From: Pseudomonas vanderleydeniana
Lineage (GTDB): Bacteria > Pseudomonadota > Gammaproteobacteria > Pseudomonadales > Pseudomonadaceae
Length of the DNA: 64,000 bases
Direction of reading: 5' to 3'
NCBI RefSeq assembly: GCF_014268755.2
Contig: NZ_CP077093.1
Span: forward strand, 6,942,501 to 7,006,500
Positions 47,293-57,074 of the stretch are shown here, one piece after another (the stretch's first letter is position 1; each line of letters begins with the position of its first letter). The translations under genes and the position numbers were made by a program. The notes beneath the pieces are model-generated. The model did no database searches. It had not been told where the DNA came from and worked only from the letters and a program-made list of their open reading frames with translations.

Positions 47293-50139
47293 ATGACGCG
47301 CACCCACGAAATACGCCCTAACCTGGACGAGGGCATTGACCGCCAGGTGCTCAACCAGCTGCGCTTGCGCTTCCTGAAACTCAATCAGGGTCGACTGGAG
47401 CGCGCGATGGAAGGCTTGTCGCCACGCCAGCAGGTCGTGCTGAACGTGCTGCCGCTGTTCTTCCACGTCAATCACCCGCTGTTGCCCGGCTACGTCTCGG
47501 GCAGCACGCCGGCTGGACTGTCGGGCTACGAGCCGAACGACTCGGCCCTGGCCGAAGCCCAGCGCCTGACCCGCTCCTTCTCCTACAAGACTCGCCCGGC
47601 CAGCCTGCCACGCCCGATCCACGGCCTGTTCCTGATGGGCAGCCTGGGCACCCTGGCCCAGGCCGACCAGAGCGACATGGACTTCTGGGTCTGCCACGCC
47701 AGCGACCTGAGCCAGGGTGAACTGGCCGAACTGCGCAAGAAATGCCAGCTGCTCGAAGCCTGGGCGGCCAGCCAGGGCGCCGAGGCGCATTTCTTCCTGA
47801 TTGATCCGGCCCGTTTCGTGCGCGGCGAACGCGACGCGCAACTGAGTTCGGAAGACTGCGGTACCACCCAGCACTACCTGCTGCTGGACGAGTTCTACCG
47901 CACCGCCATCTGGCTCGCCGGCCGTACGCCGCTGTGGTGGCTGGTGCCGGTGTACGAGGAAGCGCGCTACGACCAGTACACCCATACCCTGCTGTCCAAG
48001 CGGTTCATCCGCTCGGACGAATGCCTGGACCTCGGCCACCTGGCGCACATCCCGCCAGGAGAATTCATCGGGGCCGGGCTCTGGCAGTTGTTCAAGGGCA
48101 TCGAGTCACCCTACAAATCGGTGCTCAAGCTGCTGCTGACCGAGGTCTACGCCAGCGAGCACCCACAGGTCGAATGCCTGAGCCTGCGCTTCAAGCAGGC
48201 GGTGTTCGCCAACCGACTGGACCTGGACGAGCTGGACCCCTATGTCGTGGTCTACCGGCGGATCGAGGAATACCTCAAGGCCCGCAACGAGCCGGAGCGC
48301 CTGGAACTGGTGCGGCGCAGCCTGTACCTCAAGGTCAACCGCAAGCTCACCGGTGGCAACACCCGCAACAGCAGCTGGCAGCGCCTGCTGCTGGTCCGCC
48401 TGGCCGGCGAATGGGGCTGGGACCGCCGGCAATTGACGCTACTCGACAGCCGCAGCCAGTGGAAGGTTCGCCAGGTCAGCGCCGAACGCCGCGCACTGGT
48501 CAACGAACTGAACTACAGCTACCGCTTCCTGACCCAGTTCGCCCGCACCGAGCAGGCCGTCAGCCTGATCAACAAGCGTGATCTCAACGTGCTCGGCCGC
48601 CGGCTCTACGCAGCCTTCGAGCGCAAGGCCGGCAAGATCGAGTTCATCAACCCCGGGATCGCGCCGGACATGGCCGAGGACACCCTCACCCTGGTCCAGT
48701 CACCCAACCGCAAGGAACCGGGACACACCCACTGGGGCCTCTACAACGGCAGCCTGGGCGCCCAGGAGTGGGAGCACTTCGCGCCGATCAAGCGCAGCCG
48801 CGAACTGCTCGAACTGCTCACCTGGTGCCATCGCAACGGCGTGATCGACAGCAGCACCCGCCTGGCCCTGCACCCGGGCAGCAGCGACCTGACCGAGTTC
48901 GAGCTGTTCAACCTGCTCGGCAGCCTGCAGCAGGTGATCGCCCTGCCCCTGAGCAGCGTCGACGAAGAACAGTTGCTGCGCCCCAGTATCCCGAGCGAGG
49001 TACTGCTGCTGGTCAACGTCGGGGTCGACCCGCTCAAGCACCACCGCGACCTGAACATCCTGATGACCACCGAACGCACCGACTCGCTGAGTTATGCCGG
49101 AGTCCGGGAAAACCTGGTGCTGACCCTCGACCAGGTCACCCTCAACAGCTGGAACGAGGTACTGCTCAACCGCTACGACGGGCCGCATGCGCTGCTCGAC
49201 TGCCTGCGCGACTACCTCAACAACCTGCCGCTGGGCCGCGACATGCCCCGGCTGCAGGTACGCTGCTTCTGCCACAACCGTGCACAGTTCATCGCCCAGC
49301 GCGTCGAGGAAGTGCTCAACACCGCCCAGGAGCTGCTGCTCGGCAACCTCAACCATCGTTACCTGGTCCAGGTCCAGCAGCACTACCACGTGCTGGAACT
49401 GGTACCCGGCCAGGTCCGGCACATCGCCCTGGACAGCATTTCGATGCTGCTCGACTACCTGGGCACCGACCTGTCGGCGTACAGCCCGCTGCACCTGGAC
49501 CTGCGCGCGATGGAGGAACACGACCTGGCACTGGTGCTGCCGATGGGCCAGCCCGACTGCGTGCAGGTGTTCTACCGGATCAACGAGGACCAGGCCGAGC
49601 TGTACGTGCTGGATGAATTCAACGCCCTGTGGCTGCAGCGCCTGCCGTTCCACGACGAGCAGAGCCTGCTGGTGCCGCTGCAGCGTTTCCTGCAGTCGAT
49701 CCTCTACCGCCGCGAGGCCCTGATGCCGATGGACTCGGCGGCGCCAACCCGGGCACTGGAAGTCCTGTACTACCAGCTGCTGCCCTCGGCACCGGGCCGG
49801 GCCCGACGGGTCGAAGTCCGCCCGGCACCGCAGACGCCGGTCAACAAGCCGTTCTACGACGTCCAGGCAATCGTCGGCAAGACCGGCCAGGACGAGGTCC
49901 AGGTCACCCTGTACTGCAATCAGCGGGAGTTTTCCGAGCTGGAGCATGGCAACCAGCTGTACCTCGCGGTTGCCCAGGAAATCGTCGGCCAGCGGCGCGA
50001 AGTGGAGCGCTACCGCTGCTATATCACCGACCTCGACCTCAGCGGCCTGGTCGGCGAGGGCGTCGGCTCGACCAACCTGCACCTGCGCTACAAGGCCGAG
50101 CTGGAGAACTCGCTGAACCTCGCGCTGGACCTGGTCTGA
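47293..50139 (+). CDS. cyaA: Class I adenylate cyclase
   Basis: Makes cyclic AMP from ATP, the signal read by Vfr/Crp. 948 residues, full length for class I. The N-terminal catalytic half carries LFLMGSLGTLAQADQSDMDFW (the GS...DxD nucleotidyltransferase signature), preceded by LPLFFHVNHPLLPGYVS; the C-terminal half is the regulatory region that in enterobacteria responds to the sugar PTS. In P. aeruginosa the major virulence cAMP comes from CyaB, so this enzyme is generally secondary. Rightward, followed convergently by rnk. Confidence 0.96.
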   Translation: MTRTHEIRPNLDEGIDRQVLNQLRLRFLKLNQGRLERAMEGLSPRQQVVLNVLPLFFHVNHPLLPGYVSGSTPAGLSGYEPNDSALAEAQRLTRSFSYKTRPASLPRPIHGLFLMGSLGTLAQADQSDMDFWVCHASDLSQGELAELRKKCQLLEAWAASQGAEAHFFLIDPARFVRGERDAQLSSEDCGTTQHYLLLDEFYRTAIWLAGRTPLWWLVPVYEEARYDQYTHTLLSKRFIRSDECLDLGHLAHIPPGEFIGAGLWQLFKGIESPYKSVLKLLLTEVYASEHPQVECLSLRFKQAVFANRLDLDELDPYVVVYRRIEEYLKARNEPERLELVRRSLYLKVNRKLTGGNTRNSSWQRLLLVRLAGEWGWDRRQLTLLDSRSQWKVRQVSAERRALVNELNYSYRFLTQFARTEQAVSLINKRDLNVLGRRLYAAFERKAGKIEFINPGIAPDMAEDTLTLVQSPNRKEPGHTHWGLYNGSLGAQEWEHFAPIKRSRELLELLTWCHRNGVIDSSTRLALHPGSSDLTEFELFNLLGSLQQVIALPLSSVDEEQLLRPSIPSEVLLLVNVGVDPLKHHRDLNILMTTERTDSLSYAGVRENLVLTLDQVTLNSWNEVLLNRYDGPHALLDCLRDYLNNLPLGRDMPRLQVRCFCHNRAQFIAQRVEEVLNTAQELLLGNLNHRYLVQVQQHYHVLELVPGQVRHIALDSISMLLDYLGTDLSAYSPLHLDLRAMEEHDLALVLPMGQPDCVQVFYRINEDQAELYVLDEFNALWLQRLPFHDEQSLLVPLQRFLQSILYRREALMPMDSAAPTRALEVLYYQLLPSAPGRARRVEVRPAPQTPVNKPFYDVQAIVGKTGQDEVQVTLYCNQREFSELEHGNQLYLAVAQEIVGQRREVERYRCYITDLDLSGLVGEGVGSTNLHLRYKAELENSLNLALDLV

Positions 50140-50145
50140 AGCCGC

Positions 50146-50559
50146 TCAGAGGTGGTAGTCGCCAGCGGCTTCCGGCTGGTACTCGACCTCGAGCAGCGCC
50201 AGCTTCAGGGTCTTGCCACCCGGTGCCGGCCAGTTGATGTGCTGGCCGACCTGCAGGCCGAGCAAGGCACTGCCGACCGGCGCGAGAATCGAGATCCGCC
50301 CCTCGTCGGCATTGGCGTCCTGCGGATAGACCAGGGTCAGGCGGTAGTCCTTGCCGCTGCCTTCCTCGCGGCAATGCACCCGGGAATTCATGGTCACGAC
50401 ACCGGCCGGCACCTCTTCGTGGCCCACGACGTTTTCAGCGCGATCCAGTTCGGCCTGCAACGCGATGACGCCCGGCAGCGAGTCGTCCAGGCTGTCGATC
50501 AGGCGTTCCAGGCGCTGCACGTCCAGGCGGGTAAGAATGATGGAAGGTGCGGTGCTCAT
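50146..50559 (-). CDS. rnk: Rnk, nucleoside diphosphate kinase regulator
   Basis: A 137-residue protein of the GreA/GreB C-terminal fold family. IILTRLDVQRLERLI opens the N-terminal coiled coil, and the GreA-like domain shows NSRVHCREEGSGKDYRLTLVYP and ISILAPVGSALLGLQVGQ. In E. coli Rnk interacts with RNA polymerase and was first found to raise Ndk levels. The ATG at 50559 gives the family length; the reading from 50598 extends into an upstream hairpin. Confidence 0.93.
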   Translation of the reverse strand: MSTAPSIILTRLDVQRLERLIDSLDDSLPGVIALQAELDRAENVVGHEEVPAGVVTMNSRVHCREEGSGKDYRLTLVYPQDANADEGRISILAPVGSALLGLQVGQHINWPAPGGKTLKLALLEVEYQPEAAGDYHL

Positions 50560-50598
50560 GATCCAGGCAGACTCCTTTTTTCTGCGCGATAAAAGCAA

Positions 50599-50622
50599 AA
50601 CCCCGCCACGAAAGGCGGGGTT
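50599..50622 (-). terminator. Intrinsic-type hairpin between DUF1289 and rnk
   Basis: AACCCCGCC (50599-50607) pairs with GGCGGGGTT (50614-50622) around a six-base loop, with an A run on the left that gives T in the leftward transcript. It would end leftward transcription from the cyaY-DUF1289 pair before rnk. Confidence 0.75.
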
Positions 50623-50700
50623 CTCATGCCCTACTTCGGTGCAGGGCGTATCCGGACACTACCACAGCAGCGTAAATACACAAGCCACCGAGCGATGCCT

Positions 50701-50790
50701 GCGCAGGAGCCGGCTGGCTGGCGATGGCGGTGTATCAGACTACGAAGAGGCTGAAGGTCAGATCGCAATCGCCCGCAAGCCGGCTCCCAC
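50701..50790. repeat. REP doublet, CAGGAGCCGGCTTGC family
   Basis: Left unit GCAGGAGCCGGCTGGCTGGC (50703 onwards) and right unit GCCCGCAAGCCGGCTCCCAC (ending about 50790), inverted. A diverged doublet 30 bases downstream of the DUF1289 stop codon. Confidence 0.75.
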
Positions 50791-50818
50791 CCCATGCCAC
50801 AGGGCAATCAAGTGCCCT

Positions 50819-51043
50819 TCAGGCCTGGGCCTTGCGCGTGCGGGCCTGCGCGCAGATCACCCGCCGGCGCTCATCGTCCGCCGAGCGCCATTCGCGGATG
50901 TCCTCGACATGCCGAAAACATCCGATACAAATTTTCTGCTCATCGAGCCGGCAAAGGCTCACGCAGGGCGAAGGCACCGCCGGGCTGATGTTGCTGTAAA
51001 GCGGCTTGGGCGGCCGTGCAGGAGCGGCTGGCTGCGTCACCAT
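50819..51043 (-). CDS. DUF1289 family protein with four cysteines
   Basis: A 74-residue protein. The core is SPCVSLCRLDEQKICIGCFR, with four cysteines in a CxxxC...CxxC arrangement of DUF1289, a likely zinc or iron-sulfur site; basic residues follow. The ATG at 51043 overlaps the cyaY stop codon (TGATG), so the two are translationally coupled. Given frataxin upstream, a role in iron or Fe-S handling is an attractive inference, not proven. Confidence 0.82.
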   Translation of the reverse strand: MVTQPAAPARPPKPLYSNISPAVPSPCVSLCRLDEQKICIGCFRHVEDIREWRSADDERRRVICAQARTRKAQA

Positions 51044-51375
51044 CAGATCTCGTCGAAGTCCAGCTTGACGCCGGCCTGTTCCCAGGTGGCCCGGGCGACG
51101 ATCTCGCTGAGCAGTTCCTCGCTCTTGTCGCAGACCCACTGGCTGCTCTCTTCGTCATAGTCGAAGTGGTAGCCACCCGAACGTGCCGCTACCCACAGCT
51201 GGCGCAGGGGTTCCTGGCGGCTGAAGATCAGCTGGCTGCCGCCTTCGAACTTGACGGTCAACACTCCGGCGGAGTTTTCCAGGTCCAGGTCCAGGTCACT
51301 CTCGTCGAACACATCCTCCAGATTTTGCTGGAGACTATCGACCAGGTCGTGAAAGCGGGCTTCAGTCAAACTCAT
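51043..51375 (-). CDS. cyaY: Frataxin homologue CyaY
   Basis: A 110-residue iron-binding modulator of Fe-S cluster assembly at IscS. The acidic first helix (LVDSLQQNLEDVFDESDLDLDLE) and the conserved strand block VLTVKFEGGSQLIFSRQEPLRQLW are present, as is the tryptophan in GGYHFDYDEESSQWVC. Divergent from lppL, coupled to a DUF1289 gene downstream. Confidence 0.95.
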   Translation of the reverse strand: MSLTEARFHDLVDSLQQNLEDVFDESDLDLDLENSAGVLTVKFEGGSQLIFSRQEPLRQLWVAARSGGYHFDYDEESSQWVCDKSEELLSEIVARATWEQAGVKLDFDEI

Positions 51376-51575
51376 TGCGCGAACCTCGAAAAATGCGTGT
51401 CACTCCAGGCGGGCGAAGATAAGCGCGTCGCCGGATGTTTGCAAAGCATAACCAGTGCGGGGCGACGAGACATCAATCATCGGTCCGCCACCGCCCGGCT
51501 GGCGGCTTGCATAGGCAAGCCGCCGGGTGGCCGGTATACTCGGGCGCAATCAATGCTTTTACAAAGGATTTCGCC

Positions 51576-51740
51576 ATGAAGCGCCTGATCTCTTCCCTTG
51601 CTGCGCTCCTCGCGATCGCTTGCCTGGTCTCTGCCTGTGGTCAAAAAGGTCCGTTGTACCTCCCCGATGACAACCAGAACCCCAACGACCAGGCCAAGTC
51701 TTCGCAAAGCAAGGCGCATAAGCACGACACCTACGAGTAA
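51576..51740 (+). CDS. lppL: Small lipoprotein LppL (LptM/YifL family)
   Basis: A 54-residue lipoprotein: [21 protein letters not shown] has a lipobox VSAC (Cys 21), and the mature part begins [11 protein letters not shown], the LptM/YifL motif. In E. coli LptM helps mature the LptD outer-membrane LPS translocon. AAAGGA precedes the ATG at 51576. It is the first gene of the lppL-lysA-dapF operon, ten bases before lysA. Confidence 0.93.
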   Translation: MKRLISSLAALLAIACLVSACGQKGPLYLPDDNQNPNDQAKSSQSKAHKHDTYE

Positions 51741-51749
51741 GGGCTCATC

Positions 51750-52997
51750 ATGGACGCTTTCAACTACCGCGACGGCGAGCTGTTCGCGGAAGGTGCGGCT
51801 TTGTCCGCCATTGCCGAGCGCTTTGGCACGCCCACCTACGTCTACTCCCGCGCGCACATCGAGGCGCAGTACCGCGCCTATGCCGATGCCCTCGAAGGCG
51901 TGCCGCACCTGGTCTGCTTCGCGGTCAAGGCCAACTCCAACCTCGGCGTGCTGAACCTACTGGCCCGCCTGGGCGCCGGTTTCGACATCGTTTCGCGTGG
52001 TGAGCTGGAACGCGTGCTGGCCGCTGGCGGCCGGGCCGACCGTATCGTGTTCTCCGGCGTCGGCAAGACCCGTGATGACATGCGCCGCGCCCTGGAAGTC
52101 GGCGTGCACTGCTTCAACGTCGAATCGTCCGAAGAGCTCGAGCGCCTGCAGCAGGTCGCTGCCGAGATGGGCGTACGCGCGCCGGTCTCGCTGCGGGTCA
52201 ACCCGGACGTGGATGCCGGCACCCACCCGTACATCTCCACCGGCCTCAAGGAAAACAAGTTCGGCATCGCCATTGCCGACGCCGAAGAAGCCTACGTGCG
52301 CGCCGCGCAGTCGCCGAATCTGGAAGTGCTCGGCGTCGACTGCCACATCGGCTCGCAGCTGACCAGCCTGGATCCGTTCCTCGACGCCCTCGACCGCCTG
52401 CTGGCGCTGATCGACCGCCTTGGCGAATGCGGCATCTACCTGCAGCACATCGACCTCGGCGGTGGCGTGGGCGTGCGTTATCGCGACGAAGAGCCGCCAC
52501 GGGTGGCCGACTACATCAAGGCCGTGCGTGAACGTACCGCCGGCCGCGACCTGGCGCTGATGTTCGAGCCGGGCCGCTTCATCGTCGCCAACGCCGGCGT
52601 GCTGCTGACCCGGGTCGAGTACCTCAAGCACACCGAGCACAAGGATTTCGCCATCGTCGACGCGGCGATGAACGACCTGATCCGGCCATCGCTGTACCAG
52701 GCCTGGATGAACGTCACCGCCGTGCGTCCGCGGGATGCACAGCCACGCACCTACGACGTGGTCGGCCCGATCTGCGAGACCGGCGACTTCCTGGCCAAGG
52801 ACCGTCCGTTGGCGCTGGAAGAAGGCGACCTGCTGGCCGTGCACTCGGCTGGCGCCTATGGTTTCGTCATGAGCTCCAACTACAACACGCGCGGCCGCGC
52901 CGCCGAGGTGCTGGTGGACGGTGAGCAGGTGATCGAGATCCGTCGCCGCGAAACGCTGGCCGAACTGTACGCCGGCGAAAGCCTGCTGCCGGAGTAA
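51750..52997 (+). CDS. lysA: Diaminopimelate decarboxylase
   Basis: PLP-dependent enzyme that makes lysine from meso-diaminopimelate. 415 residues. The PLP lysine lies in [27 protein letters not shown] binds the phosphate and [14 protein letters not shown] is the second barrel landmark; [11 protein letters not shown] contains the catalytic cysteine region. AAGGG precedes the ATG. Directly followed by dapF (four-base gap), which makes its substrate. Confidence 0.97.
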   Translation: MDAFNYRDGELFAEGAALSAIAERFGTPTYVYSRAHIEAQYRAYADALEGVPHLVCFAVKANSNLGVLNLLARLGAGFDIVSRGELERVLAAGGRADRIVFSGVGKTRDDMRRALEVGVHCFNVESSEELERLQQVAAEMGVRAPVSLRVNPDVDAGTHPYISTGLKENKFGIAIADAEEAYVRAAQSPNLEVLGVDCHIGSQLTSLDPFLDALDRLLALIDRLGECGIYLQHIDLGGGVGVRYRDEEPPRVADYIKAVRERTAGRDLALMFEPGRFIVANAGVLLTRVEYLKHTEHKDFAIVDAAMNDLIRPSLYQAWMNVTAVRPRDAQPRTYDVVGPICETGDFLAKDRPLALEEGDLLAVHSAGAYGFVMSSNYNTRGRAAEVLVDGEQVIEIRRRETLAELYAGESLLPE

Positions 52998-53001
52998 ACC
53001 C

Positions 53002-53832
53002 ATGCTGCTGCGTTTTACCAAGATGCACGGCCTGGGCAACGACTTCATGGTCCTCGACCTGGTCAGCCAGCACGCGCACATTCAGCCCAAGCACGCCAAA
53101 CAGTGGGGCGACCGCCACACCGGCATCGGTTTCGACCAGTTGCTGATCGTCGAGGCGCCGAGCAATCCCGAAGTGGACTTCCGCTACCGGATCTTCAACT
53201 CCGACGGTTCGGAAGTGGAACAGTGCGGCAACGGCGCGCGCTGCTTCGCCCGTTTCGTGCTGGACAAGCGCCTGACCGCCAAGCGCAGGATCCGCGTCGA
53301 GACCAAGAGCGGCATCATCGAGCTGGACGTCCGCCAGGATGGCCAGATCAGCGTCGACATGGGCGCCCCGCGCCTGGTGCCGGCGGACATTCCGTTCCAG
53401 GCCCCGGCCCAGGCCCTGAGCTACCCGCTGGAAGTCGACGGCCAACAGGTCGAACTGGCCGCCGTGTCGATGGGCAACCCCCATGCGGTGCTGCGCGTCA
53501 ACGATATCAATGCGGCGCCTGTCCACGAACTGGGCCCGAAGATCGAACACCATCCGCGCTTCCCGGCACGGGTCAACGTCGGCTTCCTCCAGGTGATCGA
53601 CCGTCACCGTGCGCAACTGCGCGTCTGGGAACGTGGCGCCGGGGAAACCCAGGCCTGCGGGACCGGCGCCTGCGCCGCGGCGGTAGCGGCCATCAGCCAG
53701 GGCTGGATGGATTCGCCGGTGACCATCGACCTGCCCGGTGGGCGCCTGTCCATCGAGTGGGCCGGCGTCGGCCAGCCGGTGATGATGACTGGGCCCGCCG
53801 TGCGGGTGTATGAAGGACAAGTGCGTCTATAA
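53002..53832 (+). CDS. dapF: Diaminopimelate epimerase
   Basis: Interconverts LL- and meso-diaminopimelate with two catalytic cysteines, in [13 protein letters not shown] and [11 protein letters not shown]. 276 residues, standard length; starts [19 protein letters not shown]. It feeds lysA and cell-wall synthesis. Position in the lppL-lysA-dapF-DUF484-xerC-yigB operon matches E. coli and other pseudomonads. Confidence 0.97.
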   Translation: MLLRFTKMHGLGNDFMVLDLVSQHAHIQPKHAKQWGDRHTGIGFDQLLIVEAPSNPEVDFRYRIFNSDGSEVEQCGNGARCFARFVLDKRLTAKRRIRVETKSGIIELDVRQDGQISVDMGAPRLVPADIPFQAPAQALSYPLEVDGQQVELAAVSMGNPHAVLRVNDINAAPVHELGPKIEHHPRFPARVNVGFLQVIDRHRAQLRVWERGAGETQACGTGACAAAVAAISQGWMDSPVTIDLPGGRLSIEWAGVGQPVMMTGPAVRVYEGQVRL

Positions 53833-53845
53833 GCGAGCGAACGTC

Positions 53846-54571
53846 ATGACCGACCAGCCCAAGGTTCCAGCCGAACAGCCCCACGAACTGCCAGAGCAGA
53901 GCCTTGAGGCGGCCGCCGTCGCCGCCTACCTGGAGGCTCATCCGGACTTCTTCGTCGACCATGAGGAACTGCTGCCGGCGCTGCGCATCCCGCATCAGCG
54001 TGGCGACACGGTGTCGCTGGTCGAGCGGCAGATGAAGATCCTGCGCGAACGCAACATCGAGATGCGCCATCGGCTGTCGCAGCTGATGGACGTCGCCCGC
54101 GACAACGACCGGCTGTTCGACAAGACCCGCCGGCTGATCCTCGCGCTGATGGATGCGGCCAGCCTCGACGACCTGGTGATGGCGGTCGAGGACAGCCTGC
54201 GCCAGGACTTCCAGGTGCCCTTCGTCAGCCTGATCCTGTTCGGCGACAACGCCATGCCGGTCGGCCGCTGGGTCAGCGGCGCCGAGGCCCAGCAGGCGAT
54301 CGGCGGACTGCTTTCGGAAGGCAAGAGCGTCAGCGGCAGCCTGCGCGAGCATGAGCTGGACTTCCTGTTCGGCGAAGAGCAGCGCAAGCAGATCGGCTCC
54401 ACCGCCGTCGTCGCCATCAGTCACCTGGGTCTGCATGGCGTGCTCGCCATCGCCAGCCGCGACCCGCAGCACTACAAGAGTTCGGTCGGCACCCTGTTCC
54501 TCGGCTATATCGCCGAAGTTCTGGGTCGCGTCGTCCCGCGCTTCACCCACTCCCTGCGCTCGGTACGCTAG
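53846..54571 (+). CDS. DUF484 family protein (YigA-like)
   Basis: A 241-residue cytosolic protein: an N-terminal acidic and coiled-coil part with [22 protein letters not shown] and [17 protein letters not shown], followed by a GAF-like domain. Function unknown; always between dapF and xerC. The ATG at 53846 is the family start; the reading from 53810 overlaps dapF. Confidence 0.9.
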   Translation: MTDQPKVPAEQPHELPEQSLEAAAVAAYLEAHPDFFVDHEELLPALRIPHQRGDTVSLVERQMKILRERNIEMRHRLSQLMDVARDNDRLFDKTRRLILALMDAASLDDLVMAVEDSLRQDFQVPFVSLILFGDNAMPVGRWVSGAEAQQAIGGLLSEGKSVSGSLREHELDFLFGEEQRKQIGSTAVVAISHLGLHGVLAIASRDPQHYKSSVGTLFLGYIAEVLGRVVPRFTHSLRSVR

Positions 54572-54573
54572 CC

Positions 54574-55473
54574 ATGGAACGACAGCTGGACGCCTACTGC
54601 GAGCACCTGCGCAGTGAGCGTCAGGTGTCGCCGCACACCCTCGAAGCCTATCGCCGCGACCTGAACAAGGTCCTGGCCTTCTGCGAGAAGGAACAGGTCG
54701 GCAGTTGGGCCAGGCTGGATATCCAGCGGCTGCGCCGACTCGTCGCCCGCCTGCACCAGCAAGGGCAATCCTCGCGCAGCCTGGCACGCCTGCTGTCGGC
54801 CGTGCGCGGGCTGTACCAGTATCTCAATCGCGAAGGCCTCTGCGATCACGACCCGGCCACCGGCCTGGCGCCACCCAAGAGCGAGCGCCGACTCCCCAAG
54901 ACCCTCGATACCGACCGTGCCCAGCAGTTGCTCGACGGCGCCGTGGAGGACGACTTCCTCGCCCACCGCGACCAGGCCATTCTCGAACTGTTCTATTCCT
55001 CGGGGCTGCGCCTTTCGGAGCTGACCGGGCTCAACCTCGACCAGCTGGACCTGGCCGACGGCCTGGTGCAGGTCCACGGCAAGGGCAGCAAGACCCGCGT
55101 CCTGCCGGTCGGCCGCAAGGCCCGGGAAGCCCTGCAGGCCTGGCTGCCGCTACGGGCCCTGAGCAACCCGGCGGACGATGCGGTGTTCGTCAGCCAGCAG
55201 GGCCGGCGCCTCGGCCCTCGGGCCATCCAGCTGCGGGTCAAGGCTGCCGGCGAGCGCGAGCTTGGGCAGAACCTGCACCCGCACATGCTCCGCCACTCGT
55301 TTGCCAGCCACTTGCTGGAGTCCTCCCAGGACCTGCGCGGCGTGCAGGAACTGCTCGGCCACTCGGACATCAAGACCACGCAGATCTACACCCACCTGGA
55401 CTTCCAGCACCTGGCCACCGTCTATGACAGCGCCCACCCGCGGGCCAAACGCAGCAAGGATTCCTCGCAATGA
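54574..55473 (+). CDS. xerC: Tyrosine recombinase XerC
   Basis: Site-specific recombinase that with XerD resolves chromosome dimers at dif. 299 residues; the N-terminal SAM-like domain is followed by the catalytic domain with Arg146, Lys170, His237, Arg240, His263 and nucleophile Tyr272 ([40 protein letters not shown]), all in the expected order. Known in Pseudomonas also as Sss, linked to phase variation. It starts two bases after DUF484 and overlaps yigB by four. Confidence 0.97.
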   Translation: MERQLDAYCEHLRSERQVSPHTLEAYRRDLNKVLAFCEKEQVGSWARLDIQRLRRLVARLHQQGQSSRSLARLLSAVRGLYQYLNREGLCDHDPATGLAPPKSERRLPKTLDTDRAQQLLDGAVEDDFLAHRDQAILELFYSSGLRLSELTGLNLDQLDLADGLVQVHGKGSKTRVLPVGRKAREALQAWLPLRALSNPADDAVFVSQQGRRLGPRAIQLRVKAAGERELGQNLHPHMLRHSFASHLLESSQDLRGVQELLGHSDIKTTQIYTHLDFQHLATVYDSAHPRAKRSKDSSQ

Positions 55474-56171
55474 CGATTGAGCTGGTCACCTTCGACCTCG
55501 ACGACACCCTGTGGGACACCGCTCCCGTGATCCACAGTGCGGAAAACGTGCTGCGCGAGTGGCTGGCCAGCCATGCGCCGGACCTGGGCGGCATTCCGAT
55601 CGAACACCTGTGGGCGATCCGCGAGCGCGTGCTGCTCAGCGAGCCGACGCTCAAGCACCGCATCAGCGCCCTGCGCCGGCGGGTGCTGTTCCATGCCCTG
55701 GTGGAAGCCGGTTATCCGCAGGCCCAGGCCAGCGTGCTGGCCGACGAGGCGTTCGAGGTGTTCATTCACGCCCGCCACCAGATCGACGTGTTCCCTGAGG
55801 TCGAGCCGACCCTGGAAGCCCTGGGCCGCAGCTTCGCCCTCGGCGTGGTCACCAACGGCAACGCCGACGTGCGTCGCCTGGGCCTGGCCGATTACTTCCG
55901 CTTTGCCCTCTGCGCCGAGGACATCGGCATCGCCAAGCCGGACTCGCGCCTGTTCCACGAAGCCCTGGCACGTGGCGGCAACATTGCGGCCAGCGCCGCG
56001 GTGCATATTGGCGATCATCCTGGCGACGACATCGCCGGTGCGCAGCAGGCCGGCCTGCGGGCGGTCTGGTACAACCCGGCAGGCAAGACCTGGGAAGCCG
56101 AACGCCGCCCGGATGCCGAAATTCGCAGCCTCACCGAGCTGCCGAGCCTGCTCGCCGCCTGGAACGCCTAG
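55470..56171 (+). CDS. yigB: HAD superfamily phosphatase, YigB-like
   Basis: A 233-residue cytosolic phosphatase: motif [11 protein letters not shown] (residues 8-17), motif II around [10 protein letters not shown], motif III Lys in [10 protein letters not shown] and motif [15 protein letters not shown]. In E. coli YigB, encoded at the same place after xerC, dephosphorylates the riboflavin intermediate 5-amino-6-(5-phosphoribitylamino)uracil; I infer the same here. Last gene of the operon; a REPIN follows. Confidence 0.9.
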   Translation: MTIELVTFDLDDTLWDTAPVIHSAENVLREWLASHAPDLGGIPIEHLWAIRERVLLSEPTLKHRISALRRRVLFHALVEAGYPQAQASVLADEAFEVFIHARHQIDVFPEVEPTLEALGRSFALGVVTNGNADVRRLGLADYFRFALCAEDIGIAKPDSRLFHEALARGGNIAASAAVHIGDHPGDDIAGAQQAGLRAVWYNPAGKTWEAERRPDAEIRSLTELPSLLAAWNA

Positions 56172-56191
56172 CCAGACAGCACCACACCTCT

Positions 56192-56324
56192 TGTGGCGAG
56201 GGGGCTTGCCCCCGCTGGGTCGCAGAGCGGCCCCAAGCCCGGCTGACTTGAGCTTTCAGGTACATCGCCTACTCAGGTTCTGCGGCTGCTCTGCAGCCGA
56301 GCGGGGGCAAGCCCCCTCGCCACA
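56192..56324. repeat. REP doublet (REPIN), GTGGCGAGGGGGCTTGC family
   Basis: Left unit TGTGGCGAGGGGGCTTGCCC (from 56192) and inverted right unit GGGCAAGCCCCCTCGCCACA (ending 56324). Same family as at 7299. Its right edge directly touches an 18-bp tandem repeat array. Confidence 0.9.
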
Positions 56325-56326
56325 GT

Positions 56327-56578
56327 TTCTGCCCTAGCTTCTGCTTCTGATCTAGCTTCAGCTTCTGATCTAGCTTCAGCTTCTGATCTAGCTTCAGCTT
56401 CTGATCTAGCTTCAGCTTCTGATCTAGCTTCAGCCTCTGCTCTAGCCTCAGCTTCTACCCTGGCTTCAGCCTCTGCTCTAGCTTCAGCCTCTGCTCTAGC
56501 CTCAGCTTCTACCCTAGATTCAGCTTCTACCCTAGCCTCAGCTTCTGCTCTAGCCTCTACTTCTGCTGCAGATCCAGC
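56327..56578. repeat. 18-bp minisatellite between yigB and sutA
   Basis: About fourteen copies of an 18-bp unit (consensus CTAGCTTCAGCTTCTGAT). The TAG of the unit falls at 56335 and then every 18 bases to 56551, with a single change to TGG at 56461 and degenerate end copies; five central copies are nearly identical. No indels break the phase. One frame on each strand has no stop codon: leftward it would read Glu-Ala-Glu-Ala-Arg-Ser/Ala/Val repeats, rightward Leu-Ala-Ser-Ala-Ser-Asp. No ribosome-binding site or family supports translation. Confidence 0.92.
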
Positions 56579-56593
56579 CATTCTGCAGGCATG

Positions 56594-56622
56594 AAAAAGC
56601 CCGCAGCGACGGCGGGCTTTTT
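56594..56622 (-). terminator. Intrinsic terminator after sutA
   Basis: AAAAAGCCCGC (56594-56604) pairs with GCGGGCTTTTT (56612-56622) around a seven-base loop, about 20 bases beyond the sutA stop. The symmetric A/T runs would also stop rightward transcription. Confidence 0.9.
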
Positions 56623-56642
56623 CGACAAGCGGGTAGCGCCAC

Positions 56643-56972
56643 TCAGATAGGGCGGCTGCCGTACTTGTTATCCGGCTTCTTGGGCGGATCGGCGACCACG
56701 TTGGCCTCCACTTCCTGCACCTTGCCGCCGCGAGCCAGGAATTCTTCCATGGCACGCGCCAGAGCATCGCGCTCCTTGTTCTTGGTCTCGACGCTTGGCA
56801 GCTCATCGACCGATACCGCCGCCTTGGCCTTGCCCTTGGAGGTCGGAGCGGGTGCATCGCCGCCATCGTCGTCGGCTACGTCCACGTCTTCTGCAGACGC
56901 TTCCAGGCCTTCTTCGTTCTCGTCTTCGTCGCCTACTTCGAGGTCATCATTTTCCAGATCGTCGTCGCTCAT
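56643..56972 (-). CDS. sutA: SutA, RNA polymerase-binding regulator
   Basis: A 109-residue protein with a very acidic N-terminal half (residues 1-40, [20 protein letters not shown]) and a basic/helical central part [20 protein letters not shown], ending NKYGSRPI. This matches Pseudomonas SutA, an intrinsically disordered protein that binds RNA polymerase and supports expression during slow growth. Its place beside yjbQ and amtB-glnK also fits. GAGG lies seven bases before the ATG. Confidence 0.88.
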   Translation of the reverse strand: MSDDDLENDDLEVGDEDENEEGLEASAEDVDVADDDGGDAPAPTSKGKAKAAVSVDELPSVETKNKERDALARAMEEFLARGGKVQEVEANVVADPPKKPDNKYGSRPI

Positions 56973-57074
56973 GTTCTACCTCATGACTTGCGAAAAGCAG
57001 ATTAGTTATAGCCCAGCTATGCCGACTGTCGAAGGCTGCCGGAAAAAAATCAACATCCGCTGGAGACCAGCGGC

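Noticed and set aside
56273..56866. Leftward repeat protein reading through the REPIN and minisatellite
   Set aside because: Its upstream part is the wrong frame of sutA, it crosses a terminator and a REPIN, and the ATG at 56581 lacks a ribosome-binding site. Kept as a finding, not as a gene.
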